NCBI RefSeq assembly: GCF_022818495.1
Contig: NZ_CP089291.1
Location: 1,169,536 to 1,233,535 of the forward strand
Direction of reading: 5' to 3'
Origin: Fodinisporobacter ferrooxydans
GTDB lineage: Bacteria > Bacillota > Bacilli > Tumebacillales > MYW30-H2
DNA: 64,000 bases
Below are positions 1-7,777 of the stretch, in pieces (positions within the stretch are counted from its first letter, which is position 1; every line of letters begins with the position of its first letter). The position numbers and the translations under genes were made by a program. Under the pieces are notes generated by a model, which saw only the letters and a list, made by a program, of their open reading frames with translations, was not told the origin of the DNA and ran no database searches.

Positions 1-2
1 AA

Positions 3-1160
3 GCAATAATCAATTTCTTAAAAAGCCGTAGGCTATCCTTATATGTTTCAAAGCCTGCCTTGCGGCATATTCAAGAATTTTTTATTGCAGCTACCGCGAA
101 AGGGTATCGTGGTAAAGTGGTAGATATAGCGGAATGGAGTTCCTGTCATCGAACATCCATTGGACACTTTCTCTCGGATGGAGTTTGGGACGAATCGTAT
201 ATCCAAAGACTTGTAAAAAAAGAATCACTTTCCTTTGTTTTGTCTCATGGCAAGCATACCGAACAGCCTATTTTTGTGATTCATGATGATACGGTTAGTA
301 AGAAGACAAAGCCTTCGTCACAGGCAAAACACCCAATCGAACAAACAGACGATCATCATTCCCACTTAAAAGGAAAAACCGTTTGGGGCCATCAAGTTCA
401 GGCTACGATTGTTCAATGTGGAGAACATTCTCTCATTCATGATATTCACCGTTATGATAAATCAAGCCAAAGTAAAATGGATGATGCTTGTGATTTGGCA
501 AAATCCATGCCGATTCCACCACATTCCGGTTATGCATTGGTCGATTCATGGTATACATGCCCGAAACTTATCAATGCTTACGCAGAGCGAGGATACCATC
601 TGATTGGTGCACTCAAAACAAACCGCATTGTCTATCCTAAAGGGATTCGAGTTCCAATTAGCACCTTCGCATCGTATGTGACCAAACAGGACGTTTGCCT
701 CGTGACCGTAAACGGATCTGCCTATTGGGTGTATCGATATGAAGGAGCTTTAAATAGCATTGAGAATGCAGTGGTCCTCCTTTGCTGGTCATTGGATGCG
801 TTTCAAAATCCAAAAGCATTACATGCGTTTCTGTGTACAGATGTATCCTTAGAGACACAAACAATCCTTGATTATTATAGTCACCGTTGGCCGATTGAGA
901 TTTTCTTTCGGCAAACGAAACAAAATCTAGGTTTTGATGGATATCAAGTTCGTTCCATTCGTGCAATCGAACGACTTTGGATACTCCTTTCATTTACACA
1001 TTTATATTGCACGATCGGTTTAGGTCAGCCTTCAAAATTTGGCGATGGACTTATAATGGTACGAAAGCAAGTAAAAGTGGACTACGTCCAATGGATTTAT
1101 GAATCTGCAAAGAATCAAGTACCTATTGAAACCGTTTTGCAACATTTAAAACTGGCCTAA
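3..1160 (+). CDS. IS4-type DDE transposase, 5' end outside the window
   Basis: Transposase that would catalyse cut-and-paste movement of an insertion sequence. The reading frame is open to the first base, so the protein begins upstream of the window; the first TTG at 60 is not a convincing start because residues encoded before it continue in the same style. DDE residues are visible: first Asp in VIHDDTV, second Asp in LVDSWYTC, and a late Y-x2-R-x3-E-x6-K signature in YSHRWPIEIFFRQTK, which is the hallmark of the IS4 superfamily (IS701-like members look closest). The frame ends in TAA at 1158-1160 and looks intact to its C-terminus. The right end of the IS must lie between 1161 and about 1225; its inverted repeat cannot be defined without the left end. 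It abuts a truncated HNH gene in the same orientation. Confidence 0.85.
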   Translation, partial: AIINFLKSRRLSLYVSKPALRHIQEFFIAATAKGYRGKVVDIAEWSSCHRTSIGHFLSDGVWDESYIQRLVKKESLSFVLSHGKHTEQPIFVIHDDTVSKKTKPSSQAKHPIEQTDDHHSHLKGKTVWGHQVQATIVQCGEHSLIHDIHRYDKSSQSKMDDACDLAKSMPIPPHSGYALVDSWYTCPKLINAYAERGYHLIGALKTNRIVYPKGIRVPISTFASYVTKQDVCLVTVNGSAYWVYRYEGALNSIENAVVLLCWSLDAFQNPKALHAFLCTDVSLETQTILDYYSHRWPIEIFFRQTKQNLGFDGYQVRSIRAIERLWILLSFTHLYCTIGLGQPSKFGDGLIMVRKQVKVDYVQWIYESAKNQVPIETVLQHLKLA

Positions 1161-1188
1161 CGGCAGTCTATACTTTTTTATTGTATAA

Positions 1189-1464
1189 ATTTGTAAGCGT
1201 TTTTGCTCGTTTATAGTTACTTTAATAGAAATAGCTGCGACTATTGACGGCACAAGTGGTGGAGATTTCTCAAGAGAAACAAAATCTGCAGCTTTTATCC
1301 GCGAAGCGATTTCTGGAATCCCTAAGTGCGCTCTGTGTGGAGGATATCTTCACAAGAACTCTATATCCATAGACCATGTGGTAAGACGCCAAGATGGGGG
1401 GACTAATGCGGCTGATAATGCTCAACTCGCACACCCTTATTGTAACTCTTCTATAAAAAATTGA
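1189..1464 (+). pseudogene. C-terminal remnant of an HNH endonuclease
   Basis: The frame has no start of its own and encodes an HNH zinc-finger nuclease C-terminus: a CxxC knuckle (CALCGG), then IDHVVRRQDGG containing the HNH histidine, an internal Asn, and a second knuckle of the form HPYCN. It ends with TGA at 1462-1464. The conserved part begins around 1231. HNH domains of this form are common at the C-terminus of restriction-type nucleases, including DUF262-HNH proteins. The 5' part is missing, most simply because the adjacent insertion sequence landed in the gene; codons before about 1231 are probably IS-derived. It points toward the DUF262/ATPase pair and may have belonged to the same defence island. 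I judge it non-functional as it stands. Confidence 0.7.
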
Positions 1465-1685
1465 ATTAAAAACTCTGGCTCTACCTGTCACGTAGGGCCT
1501 TCTAGTGATAACATGTTAGAAGAAATTGATCGCCTCTAGGTAGTTTTATGCTATATCTCCGCCCCTCCATCGCCTTTTTGACGGGACTTTTTCCTTCTGT
1601 GTGGCTCAAAGGGAAGCCCCAGCCAACCGAGCCGTTTCAAGCCCTTCTCTCGCTTCCCCAGCAAAAAAATTCGCCGTTACTTGTG
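1465..1685. other. Non-coding gap in the accessory island
   Basis: About 220 bp between the HNH remnant and the ATPase gene. Short open frames occur here but none has a ribosome binding site with a recognisable product. The stretch is less AT-rich than the module that follows, so it probably derives from a different source. Confidence 0.4.
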
Positions 1686-1719
1686 ATACGGTTCACCGTA
1701 TTGTACCTAAGTGAGGTTT
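1686..1719 (+). repeat. Left inverted repeat resembling the rlmH 3' end
   Basis: Contains TAAGTGAGGTTT (1708-1719), identical to the sequence that covers the rlmH stop codon when read in the rlmH direction (4453 down to 4442). Extending upstream without gaps, 23 of 31 positions match, and the frame can be read GSPYCT-stop against GEPYHK-stop of RlmH. The site also holds a perfect 7-bp palindrome, ATACGGT-TC-ACCGTAT (1686-1701). It overlaps the stop codon of the ATPase gene, so it lies exactly at the left edge of the AT-rich two-gene module. Likely an attachment-site relic or element terminus (inference). Confidence 0.5.
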
Positions 1720-3139
1720 ATTTTTTTATGGCCTCAGACAAATCTGATAAAAACTCTTCGATTTGATTTAAGTTCTCTTTTTCCCATAAATCATAAAATA
1801 TATCAACTACTGTGCTGAAATCCTTATGCGTTTTATTTGCAAGTTCTATTAACCAATCATGATATTCTATTCCTTGAACTTTAGCTAATAGTATTCTTAA
1901 TTCATGCTCACCAAGGCTTAATTTTAAACTTAGCTCATTAAAGTAGATTCTTGTTAATTTTTGAAACTGCTCTTCTAGACTAATCTCTCCAGGCAAAAAA
2001 ACGTAACCCCAATTTAAATTGCTAAATTGTATCTTCCCACTATTTTTAACATCACCGTCATAAACTCCTATTATTTTATAATCCATTTGCTTTAATCTAG
2101 GAATACTTATTATTTTTGTTATATCTGAGTATCCACTAGTTTTTTCCAACCTGAAGTATTTTAGAAAGTATAGTGCATGTCTCTTACAAATACTCTTAAA
2201 GAATTCCAAAGCTAAAGCATCTTCAAAAATGAAAATACCTTTTCTATTTATATCTAATCCTAAATCTTGTAATATATCTTCCTTATATTCTGGATTAACT
2301 ACATCTACAGAATTTAAGTAATTCTGTAGAATGACCATTCTATCCTGACTAATATTTTGTAGTATAAATGGAGAATGTGTAACCAATATTACTGAAAACC
2401 TATGTTCATTCATCTTATCAGCAATAAAATTCATTAGATTTATTTGTGAGTTAACACTAATAAACACCTCAGGTTCCTCAATTAAGATTATTCCGCTCTT
2501 GGTAATTCTTTTAAATAACCAATACACGTAAAACAGAAAATGTTCTCCAGTTCCCATTTTTAAACTGTCATATTCTAAACCATTACATAAGATCTGAAAA
2601 TAAGGCACAGTTACATTATCCTCTATCTCAATTTCTCTTAATACGACAGAATCATAAGTTTTACCCACCAAATAATTTAATTGTCTTAAGTCGCTTTCAT
2701 CGAAGATATTATCATCATACTGCTCAATTAACTCGTTGAAATTTGGTTGACTTATAAATTTATTTATTTCAATAAGTTTCATGTAATCAATTTCTTCTAG
2801 TAATACTTCATCAGAAATTACATCTATTAATCTACACCCATCTTCATTTTTTATAAGAATATCTTTATTACCTTCTTTTAAATTGCCTTGAATTTCAATA
2901 CCTTGAATTTTTATTTTATCTTGTTCCCTAATATTTATACCTAAAATATCTTTAATAGCGGTAAATACTGTAGACTTTCCTACACCATTTAAACCACAAA
3001 TTGCAAAAATCCCCTTTTTAAAATTTATTGGCTCATTAATCCCTAATATTCCATTTAAATTCAAACTTTCTATATAGTATTTATAGCTATTTCTTTCAAT
3101 TTTTCTCCATATATCAGGGATTTTAGCTGAACGTATCAT
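1718..3139 (-). CDS. ABC/OLD-like ATPase with TOPRIM-like C-terminal domain
   Basis: 473-residue protein of the AAA_15/OLD type. Walker A GLNGVGKST at residues 49-57; a signature-like KMGTGEH at 194-200; Walker B IILIEE at 217-222 with the catalytic Glu; H-loop VTHSP around 253-257. The region after residue 300 looks like an OLD-family TOPRIM nuclease: an acidic first strand FIFED (Glu306) and a DGD motif at 361-363. Related ATPase-TOPRIM proteins (OLD, GajA) are phage-defence nucleases; that role is inferred here. Its ATG overlaps the stop of the DUF262 gene in an ATGA, so the two are translationally coupled. The coding sequence is far more AT-rich than the rlmH side, with many AAT/ATT/TTA-type codons, which indicates horizontal acquisition. 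It could also be a regulator without nuclease activity. Confidence 0.75.
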   Translation of the reverse strand: MIRSAKIPDIWRKIERNSYKYYIESLNLNGILGINEPINFKKGIFAICGLNGVGKSTVFTAIKDILGINIREQDKIKIQGIEIQGNLKEGNKDILIKNEDGCRLIDVISDEVLLEEIDYMKLIEINKFISQPNFNELIEQYDDNIFDESDLRQLNYLVGKTYDSVVLREIEIEDNVTVPYFQILCNGLEYDSLKMGTGEHFLFYVYWLFKRITKSGIILIEEPEVFISVNSQINLMNFIADKMNEHRFSVILVTHSPFILQNISQDRMVILQNYLNSVDVVNPEYKEDILQDLGLDINRKGIFIFEDALALEFFKSICKRHALYFLKYFRLEKTSGYSDITKIISIPRLKQMDYKIIGVYDGDVKNSGKIQFSNLNWGYVFLPGEISLEEQFQKLTRIYFNELSLKLSLGEHELRILLAKVQGIEYHDWLIELANKTHKDFSTVVDIFYDLWEKENLNQIEEFLSDLSEAIKK

Positions 3140-4326
3140 TTTTTAATAGTTCCTCCCCAATTTAAATTACTTGTAATTATTTCAAGTGTACGACTCATAC
3201 TATCTATGTTATTTGATAAATATTTTGATAGAGTTGGATTAAAATTTTCATTAGATGAATATACCAATAAATATATTTCTAAAATAATATCTCTATAAAT
3301 AATTGAAAGTGCATCAGTACTACCCATACTAGCTCTTTGATTAAATATTAAAAACATCTGATTTAAATAATTATTGTCTCGAAACAAAGGTATAATTTTT
3401 TCAAAACCAAGTACTATTCCAGATACTTTACCTTTAACATATTCCCTTGAAAATTCAAATGTGTAAATTAATTCTGCCATCAAATCTTTATTTATATTCT
3501 CTTTATTTCTATATGTAAAAATTAACCAACTATATAAAGTCGCTTTATTAATATTTAATTTATTAAAAATAAATTTATCTTGACCTAATTTCGAACTCTC
3601 TATAAAGAAGATTAGTGTTTTTTGGACTTCATCAATAATTTCTTCAGCAAATGGCTCATTATTTCTATATTTTTCTGAAATATTATTAGAGGTAATTTTT
3701 TTCTTTAAGTTGCCCTCTTCAAGTGTGTAGCAAAACTTTGAAATTATATCATCATAGGCCATTCTTGAATTTGAGAATCCAATAGTTTCTCTATTTGCTC
3801 CAAGTTCTTCAAAAAGATTCACAAGTTCCTTAATTTGATTTCGAGTATTACCTATATAGGAATTTCTTTGTTCCGCAGAAGTTAAAGTTGCGGGTTGGTT
3901 TAATCGATAAAATAATTCTGCAGGTTCTTCAGGTAAATACTCGGTTAATCTTATAATAGTTAAACTATATTTTTTGAATTTCCTTTGAATATTAAGATCT
4001 AGGTCTTTATAATACAATCTATCTAAATCACATATATTTTTATCAACTGGCTTTAATGTACCATCTATACTGAATTGGTTTTCAATAAAATCTCTTATAG
4101 CTACCAATCTTTGTTGTCCATCAAGAACTTCATCAATAAAATCAATATTTTCAATTAAATGTATTGGTGGTATTCTCCAACCTCTTAATATCGAATCAAT
4201 TAATTTCTTTTTTTTGTTTACAGTCCAAACTTCACCTCTCTGAAATTCAGGGCTTAAATTCAAATCTTTCTCAATTATTCTTCTATAAATAGTCTCAATT
4301 TCTAATTCCGTAACTGTGCACTTCAT
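3136..4326 (-). CDS. DUF262 (GmrSD/ParB-like) protein
   Basis: 396-residue protein whose N-terminal third is a DUF262 domain, the ParB-like NTP-binding fold found in GmrS of the type IV restriction enzyme GmrSD. Visible motifs: PEFQRGEVW at residues 26-34, LIDSILRG with IPPI at about 42-54, DGQQRL at 69-74, and FYRLNQ...LTSAEQRNS at about 139-156. The remainder is helical and lacks the HNH of DUF1524, so it has no obvious nuclease of its own. The start ATG is preceded by a strong AAAGGGGGG ribosome binding site. The downstream ATPase/TOPRIM gene overlaps by four bases, suggesting that DUF262 acts as sensor or NTP switch and the ATPase as effector (inference). Strongly AT-rich; lies directly beyond the rlmH stop codon. 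Confidence 0.8.
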   Translation of the reverse strand: MKCTVTELEIETIYRRIIEKDLNLSPEFQRGEVWTVNKKKKLIDSILRGWRIPPIHLIENIDFIDEVLDGQQRLVAIRDFIENQFSIDGTLKPVDKNICDLDRLYYKDLDLNIQRKFKKYSLTIIRLTEYLPEEPAELFYRLNQPATLTSAEQRNSYIGNTRNQIKELVNLFEELGANRETIGFSNSRMAYDDIISKFCYTLEEGNLKKKITSNNISEKYRNNEPFAEEIIDEVQKTLIFFIESSKLGQDKFIFNKLNINKATLYSWLIFTYRNKENINKDLMAELIYTFEFSREYVKGKVSGIVLGFEKIIPLFRDNNYLNQMFLIFNQRASMGSTDALSIIYRDIILEIYLLVYSSNENFNPTLSKYLSNNIDSMSRTLEIITSNLNWGGTIKK

Positions 4327-4441
4327 AGAGATTCCCCCCTTTAATAATAATATTACAATTCGCTATATTTTTGGAATTTTTCTTATAACTCACATAACAA
4401 AAAATTGCTCAGAATCAAAATTATGACAATTTACCATCAAA
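4327..4441. other. Leader of the DUF262 operon
   Basis: About 115 bp of very AT-rich sequence between rlmH and the DUF262 start. The operon promoter should lie here; I see several weak -10-like hexamers but no pair with good spacing. Confidence 0.35.
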
Positions 4442-4472
4442 AAACCTCACTTACTTATGGTAGGGTTCACCG
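4442..4472 (-). repeat. Right inverted repeat, 3' end of rlmH (candidate attachment site)
   Basis: The last codons, stop codon and first nine downstream bases of rlmH. Read in the rlmH direction it ends in TAAGTGAGGTTT, which recurs in opposite orientation at 1708-1719. The 3' end of rlmH (orfX) is the chromosomal integration site of SCC elements in staphylococci, recognised by Ccr recombinases; no ccr gene is visible in the window. The base composition changes abruptly at this point. Confidence 0.5.
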
Positions 4473-4930
4473 CGCATAATCCGAAACGCCCGATAGATTT
4501 GCTCAATCAAGATACATCGCATCAACTGGTGTGGAAATGTAAATGCAGAAAAAGACAAAGGGGTGTTGGACCGCTTTGTCACGGAATCGTGCAGTCCAAG
4601 TGAACCACCGATAATAAACACGAGGCGTCCGTGGCCTTGTTGTGCAATCTTATCCATATGATCGGCAAAACTTTCCGATGTGAATGATTTGCCTTTGATT
4701 TCAAGTGTAATGATATAATCTCGATCTTTTACATGCGCCAAGATCCGTTCAGCCTCTTTCGCTTTTACTTGGTCCGCTTGGGCTTCGGACAGTTGTTCAG
4801 GGGCCGGTTCATCTGCTACTTCAATGATTTGAAGTTTGGCATAGGAATGCAGGCGTTTGGCGTATTCATCCCATGCCGATTTCCAATACTTCTCCTTTAG
4901 CTTGCCAACTGCTATGACTGCGATTTGCAT
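4451..4930 (-). CDS. rlmH: 23S rRNA (pseudouridine1915-N3)-methyltransferase
   Basis: SPOUT-class methyltransferase that methylates pseudouridine 1915 in helix 69 of 23S rRNA on assembled 70S ribosomes. Starts MQIAVIAVGKLKEKYW and ends with the conserved SFSAFTFPHQLMR, LIEQIYRAFRI and RGEPYHK blocks; the glycine-rich IIGGSLGL is the knot loop. I chose the ATG at 4930 (159 residues, the normal family length) over an in-frame GTG five codons upstream, because AAGGTG sits 12 bases before the ATG and would be part of the longer product. The protein is intact although an accessory element is joined to its stop codon. Same strand as htrA and the CxxH/CxxC gene, as in Bacillus. Confidence 0.97.
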   Translation of the reverse strand: MQIAVIAVGKLKEKYWKSAWDEYAKRLHSYAKLQIIEVADEPAPEQLSEAQADQVKAKEAERILAHVKDRDYIITLEIKGKSFTSESFADHMDKIAQQGHGRLVFIIGGSLGLHDSVTKRSNTPLSFSAFTFPHQLMRCILIEQIYRAFRIMRGEPYHK

Positions 4931-5056
4931 AATAAATTTATTCACCTTATTTTAAAATTACAAATTGCCCAGGCAATATTTCTGCCCTATTTTAATGCCC
5001 AGTTAGTAGTTGTATCTTCCGCTATCCTGCTCGACATCTGGAATGATTCAATATTT

Positions 5057-5434
5057 TCAAACCACCAAAAACACCGGCTGATCAGCACAATATCTGCATG
5101 TGTCTGGCGGCTGCCAAGAAGTAAAAGAAACGGAATCCAATCGGTACAAATCAGGCGGTTGTTCCAATTCATTTACAAAATCCTCAATGCCCAATTCCAG
5201 GTGATTGCTGCATACCACTGTAACCGGAGTCTCGTGGCCACTTTCATGCAGTCTGCGATATATAGGAGTCCCCCCGCTGCTACCGATCATTTCTCCCTGA
5301 TCCATGGAATCTTCTATGTTTTGTCCATTCGTTATTTTCCTTATAAAGTTACTCTCTTTGTCAATGCTTATCTCATTGAAATGACTCATGCTTTGATCAG
5401 AATTTTTCAAAATCCTCAACCCCCTTGCCTTCAA
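5057..5434 (-). CDS. CxxH/CxxC small protein (BA_5709 family)
   Basis: The last 53 residues match the CxxH/CxxC family found between htrA and rlmH in Bacilli: VVCSNH, then LELGIEDFVNELEQPPDL, a TSWQPP turn, and CRYC close to the C-terminus. The spacing of Cys/His pairs suggests one bound metal ion. Function unknown. The start is uncertain: the conserved domain begins near a GTG at 5218, whereas the frame is open to about 5434 and the extra 70 residues do not look conserved or well structured. An AAGGGGG lies near 5430 and could serve an upstream TTG start. The real product may be about 55 residues. Confidence 0.65.
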   Translation of the reverse strand: MKARGLRILKNSDQSMSHFNEISIDKESNFIRKITNGQNIEDSMDQGEMIGSSGGTPIYRRLHESGHETPVTVVCSNHLELGIEDFVNELEQPPDLYRLDSVSFTSWQPPDTCRYCADQPVFLVV

Positions 5435-5797
5435 TCCGTAAGAAATTCAAGGTGTGCTTAAACCAGCCAGAGTAACTTGGAGGTGGTATGAGTACAACAT
5501 GCAAAGCGCGATCCCTTAAAAAACTCAATCAGCAAGGCAATCAGCACTATTTAAGCATCTGTATGTATACTCTGCCATCCTGCATTCGGTGACTCTTATC
5601 ACGGATTCAGGCTTACTTCACTTTTCTAACCCTTCCTAACCATTTCATAGTATGCCACCAATTCATTTTACCATCATTTCACTATATCATAACCTCCGAG
5701 AAAAATAGAAATACGCTTTCTAATCATCTGTAATCATCTGTAATGGAATCATTTGTAATCATTCGTATCCATTCATTCCCGTTGCATTCGCAAGTAC
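5435..5797. other. Intergenic region with short repeats, no convincing gene
   Basis: About 360 bp between the CxxH/CxxC gene and the htrA terminator. It contains a run of related decamers, TAATCATCTG twice and TAATCATT-like variants, at about 5724-5768. A 34-codon frame on the plus strand at 5488-5592 has GGAGG four bases before its ATG, but its sequence is not informative. Confidence 0.4.
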
Positions 5798-5840
5798 AAA
5801 AAAGACACGGGATTCGCCTGTACTATTCAACATCCGTGTC
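5798..5840 (-). terminator. Intrinsic terminator of htrA
   Basis: Reading the minus strand, GACACGG pairs with CCGTGTC (5834-5840 with 5804-5810), extended by AT/AT, followed by six T residues (5803-5798). Separates htrA from the CxxH/CxxC-rlmH unit. Confidence 0.85.
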
Positions 5841-5943
5841 CAATTCTTGTTTATTTTACTTTCTTGTTTGTATTACGTTTCTGTTTTATTCAGTTTCTTG
5901 TCGCCTGTTTATTTCTCATTTATGAATCTGTTGGCTGCCGATT

Positions 5944-7179
5944 TTACGGTACAACATTGCCATTCCCTTGTCCGCCAAAATAACCTTGTGGCTGTGTTTT
6001 ATTCAAACTGCTTAAAGAGATCAGCTTTACGGATATTTCTTTCTTTTCACCGTCGCGATAGACTGTCAATTTAACGGTATCGCCGATTTTATGTTTAAAT
6101 AAAACGGTATGCAAAGTGGATGAGTCTGTAATCTTTTCCCCGTCCAAAGCCACAATTACATCTCCGCGCTGCAATCCTGACGCTTTTGCTTCCTTCGATT
6201 GTACCTGAATCACAAATACACCATAATCCACTGGCAACTGCGGAAGATATTCTGTAGGTACTTGTGAAACATCCCGCACGCCAATTCCCAGTGCCGGATA
6301 ATTCACATGTCCGTATTTCATGATATCATCAATGATCGGACGCGCTTCATTAATAGGGATCGCAAACCCCATTCCTTCCACGCCCGCACTCGCAATCTTG
6401 GCGCTATTGATTCCGATCACCTGTCCTTCGATATTACATAACGCACCACCGCTATTTCCGGGGTTAATCGCAGCATCCGTCTGCAGAACGGTCTCCTGTC
6501 CAAGTACTTGACCCGTTTTCTCATCTTTCACAGGCATGGTACGGGATAGAGCACTAATCACCCCTTCCGTCACCGTTTGATTAAATTCATGACCGAGGGG
6601 GTTCCCAATCGCAATCGCCGGCTCCCCTACTTGTAACGAATCGGAATTTCCGAATGTGGCAACGCCTGTTACAAGAGAAGCAGGGATTTGCAAGACTGCC
6701 AAATCGCTGTATCGGTCCGTTCCGATGACTTTCGCTTTGGCCTTTTTGCCGTCAGGAAGCAAAACCTCGACGCTTGTAGCCCCTTCCACCACATGATTAT
6801 TTGTAATGATATGCCCTTGTTTATCAAAAATAATTCCGGAGCCTTCACCTTGCTCCTGAACTTTTGAATTTTGTGTCCAAAAATCTGTTACACGTCCGTA
6901 ATTGACAACCCCGACAATGGCCGCCTTTACTTTATTCACTGCGCTGACAACACCGTCATTCACTTTTACGGTAACATTGCTGACAGGCGCAGATGTATTT
7001 GTCAAATTATTTCCAATCGATGCTTGCGGCATTGCAATGACATTCGACTTCAATAAAAATGGAACCGCAGCCAATGTAGATGCGGAGCCAACCAATGCTG
7101 ACAAAACGATCATCCCGACCCACTTCATTTTGTTCGGGCGCCGTGGTTCTCTTTCGTATTCGTGATTATAAAAACCCAT
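5944..7179 (-). CDS. htrA: HtrA-like membrane-anchored serine protease
   Basis: Envelope quality-control protease of the HtrA/DegP family. A short cytoplasmic head (residues 1-18) is followed by one membrane segment (about 19-41), then a trypsin-like domain with catalytic triad His129 (TNNHVV), Asp159 (YSDLAVL) and Ser243 (NPGNSGGAL), and one PDZ domain (about 310-400) carrying GLQRGDVIVALDG. 411 residues from the ATG at 7179, which has GGGAGGGG seven bases upstream; an extended frame to 7245 lacks a ribosome site. The location next to walJ/rlmH matches yyxA/htrC of B. subtilis. A SigmaA-type promoter is visible upstream and a strong terminator follows. Confidence 0.95.
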   Translation of the reverse strand: MGFYNHEYEREPRRPNKMKWVGMIVLSALVGSASTLAAVPFLLKSNVIAMPQASIGNNLTNTSAPVSNVTVKVNDGVVSAVNKVKAAIVGVVNYGRVTDFWTQNSKVQEQGEGSGIIFDKQGHIITNNHVVEGATSVEVLLPDGKKAKAKVIGTDRYSDLAVLQIPASLVTGVATFGNSDSLQVGEPAIAIGNPLGHEFNQTVTEGVISALSRTMPVKDEKTGQVLGQETVLQTDAAINPGNSGGALCNIEGQVIGINSAKIASAGVEGMGFAIPINEARPIIDDIMKYGHVNYPALGIGVRDVSQVPTEYLPQLPVDYGVFVIQVQSKEAKASGLQRGDVIVALDGEKITDSSTLHTVLFKHKIGDTVKLTVYRDGEKKEISVKLISLSSLNKTQPQGYFGGQGNGNVVP

Positions 7180-7249
7180 AAAAACCCCTCCCAGGAAGTA
7201 TAATGGCAAATGTATCATCTGCTCATAGAATGGTCGTTTCCTCACACAT

Positions 7250-7279
7250 ATTATACAAATTCATAAAAATCACTTACAA
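7250..7279 (-). promoter_or_regulatory. Probable SigmaA promoter of htrA
   Basis: On the minus strand, -35 TTGTAA (7279-7274) and -10 TATAAT (7255-7250) with an 18-bp spacer, 70 bp before the htrA start. Confidence 0.6.
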
Positions 7280-7632
7280 GTTCTCTATAATGAATGTTAT
7301 TGTTAAAAAATGTAACCACCGTGATTCCCTCAATGGCAATTTTGGAAACAAATATTGATTTCTTCAAATGGAATCTAAATAGAATTTTTTAAAACGGCAA
7401 TGGATACAATCATCCAATTTTTAAAATTTCCATAAAAATCACAGATATTCTGCCGCATTGCGATTCTCACACGTCTAAAGCAGCGTAAAAACGGTTATTC
7501 TTATCCTACTGACCATTTTTATTCAAAAAAAGTTCGCTATAAATCCTGTTTTGCAATCAATTTTATATTTATTCTTCTTGACAGCGTGATCCTTTTAACG
7601 CTTTCTTAAAATTTTTTTAAATTTCCCTGAAG
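7280..7632. other. Intergenic region, nothing recognised
   Basis: About 350 bp of AT-rich sequence between the divergent htrA promoter and the MITE relic. I see no gene, RNA or clear terminator. Confidence 0.4.
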
Positions 7633-7663
7633 GTGCAGTTCAAAAAGTGGTTATTGAACATCC
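7633..7663. repeat. Internally deleted relic of the MITE-like repeat
   Basis: GTTCAAAAAGTGGTTA is joined directly to TTGAACATCC, so both outer ends of the repeat found in full at 9248-9405 and 39411-39568 are present but the interior of about 120 bp is missing. Confidence 0.55.
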
Positions 7664-7720
7664 TTTAAAGAAAACTTGATTCCGTCAAGCTTTTCTAACA
7701 ATACCAATATACTTTCCGAT

Positions 7721-7756
7721 AGTATCAATAAAATTTGTAGTATCAACAAAATTTGC
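7721..7756 (+). repeat. Tandem 18-bp direct repeat upstream of a small gene
   Basis: AGTATCAATAAAATTTGT (7721-7738) is followed immediately by AGTATCAACAAAATTTGC (7739-7756); 16 of 18 bases agree. It ends 21 bp before the start codon of the small protein gene, a position suited to a regulator or leader element. Confidence 0.6.
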
Positions 7757-7777
7757 ATGATAGAATGGAGAATCACT

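Noticed and set aside
1548-1766. 72-codon plus-strand frame in the island
   Set aside because: No ribosome site, Pro/Leu-rich shadow-like translation, and it runs into the end of the ATPase gene.
4925-5461. Long plus-strand frame opposite the CxxH/CxxC gene
   Set aside because: Cys/His-rich shadow of the reverse strand with no domain match; the minus-strand gene explains the region.
5488-5592. 34-codon plus-strand frame with a GGAGG
   Set aside because: Ribosome site spacing is short, no recognisable sequence, and it lies antisense in a gap between minus-strand genes; evidence too thin.
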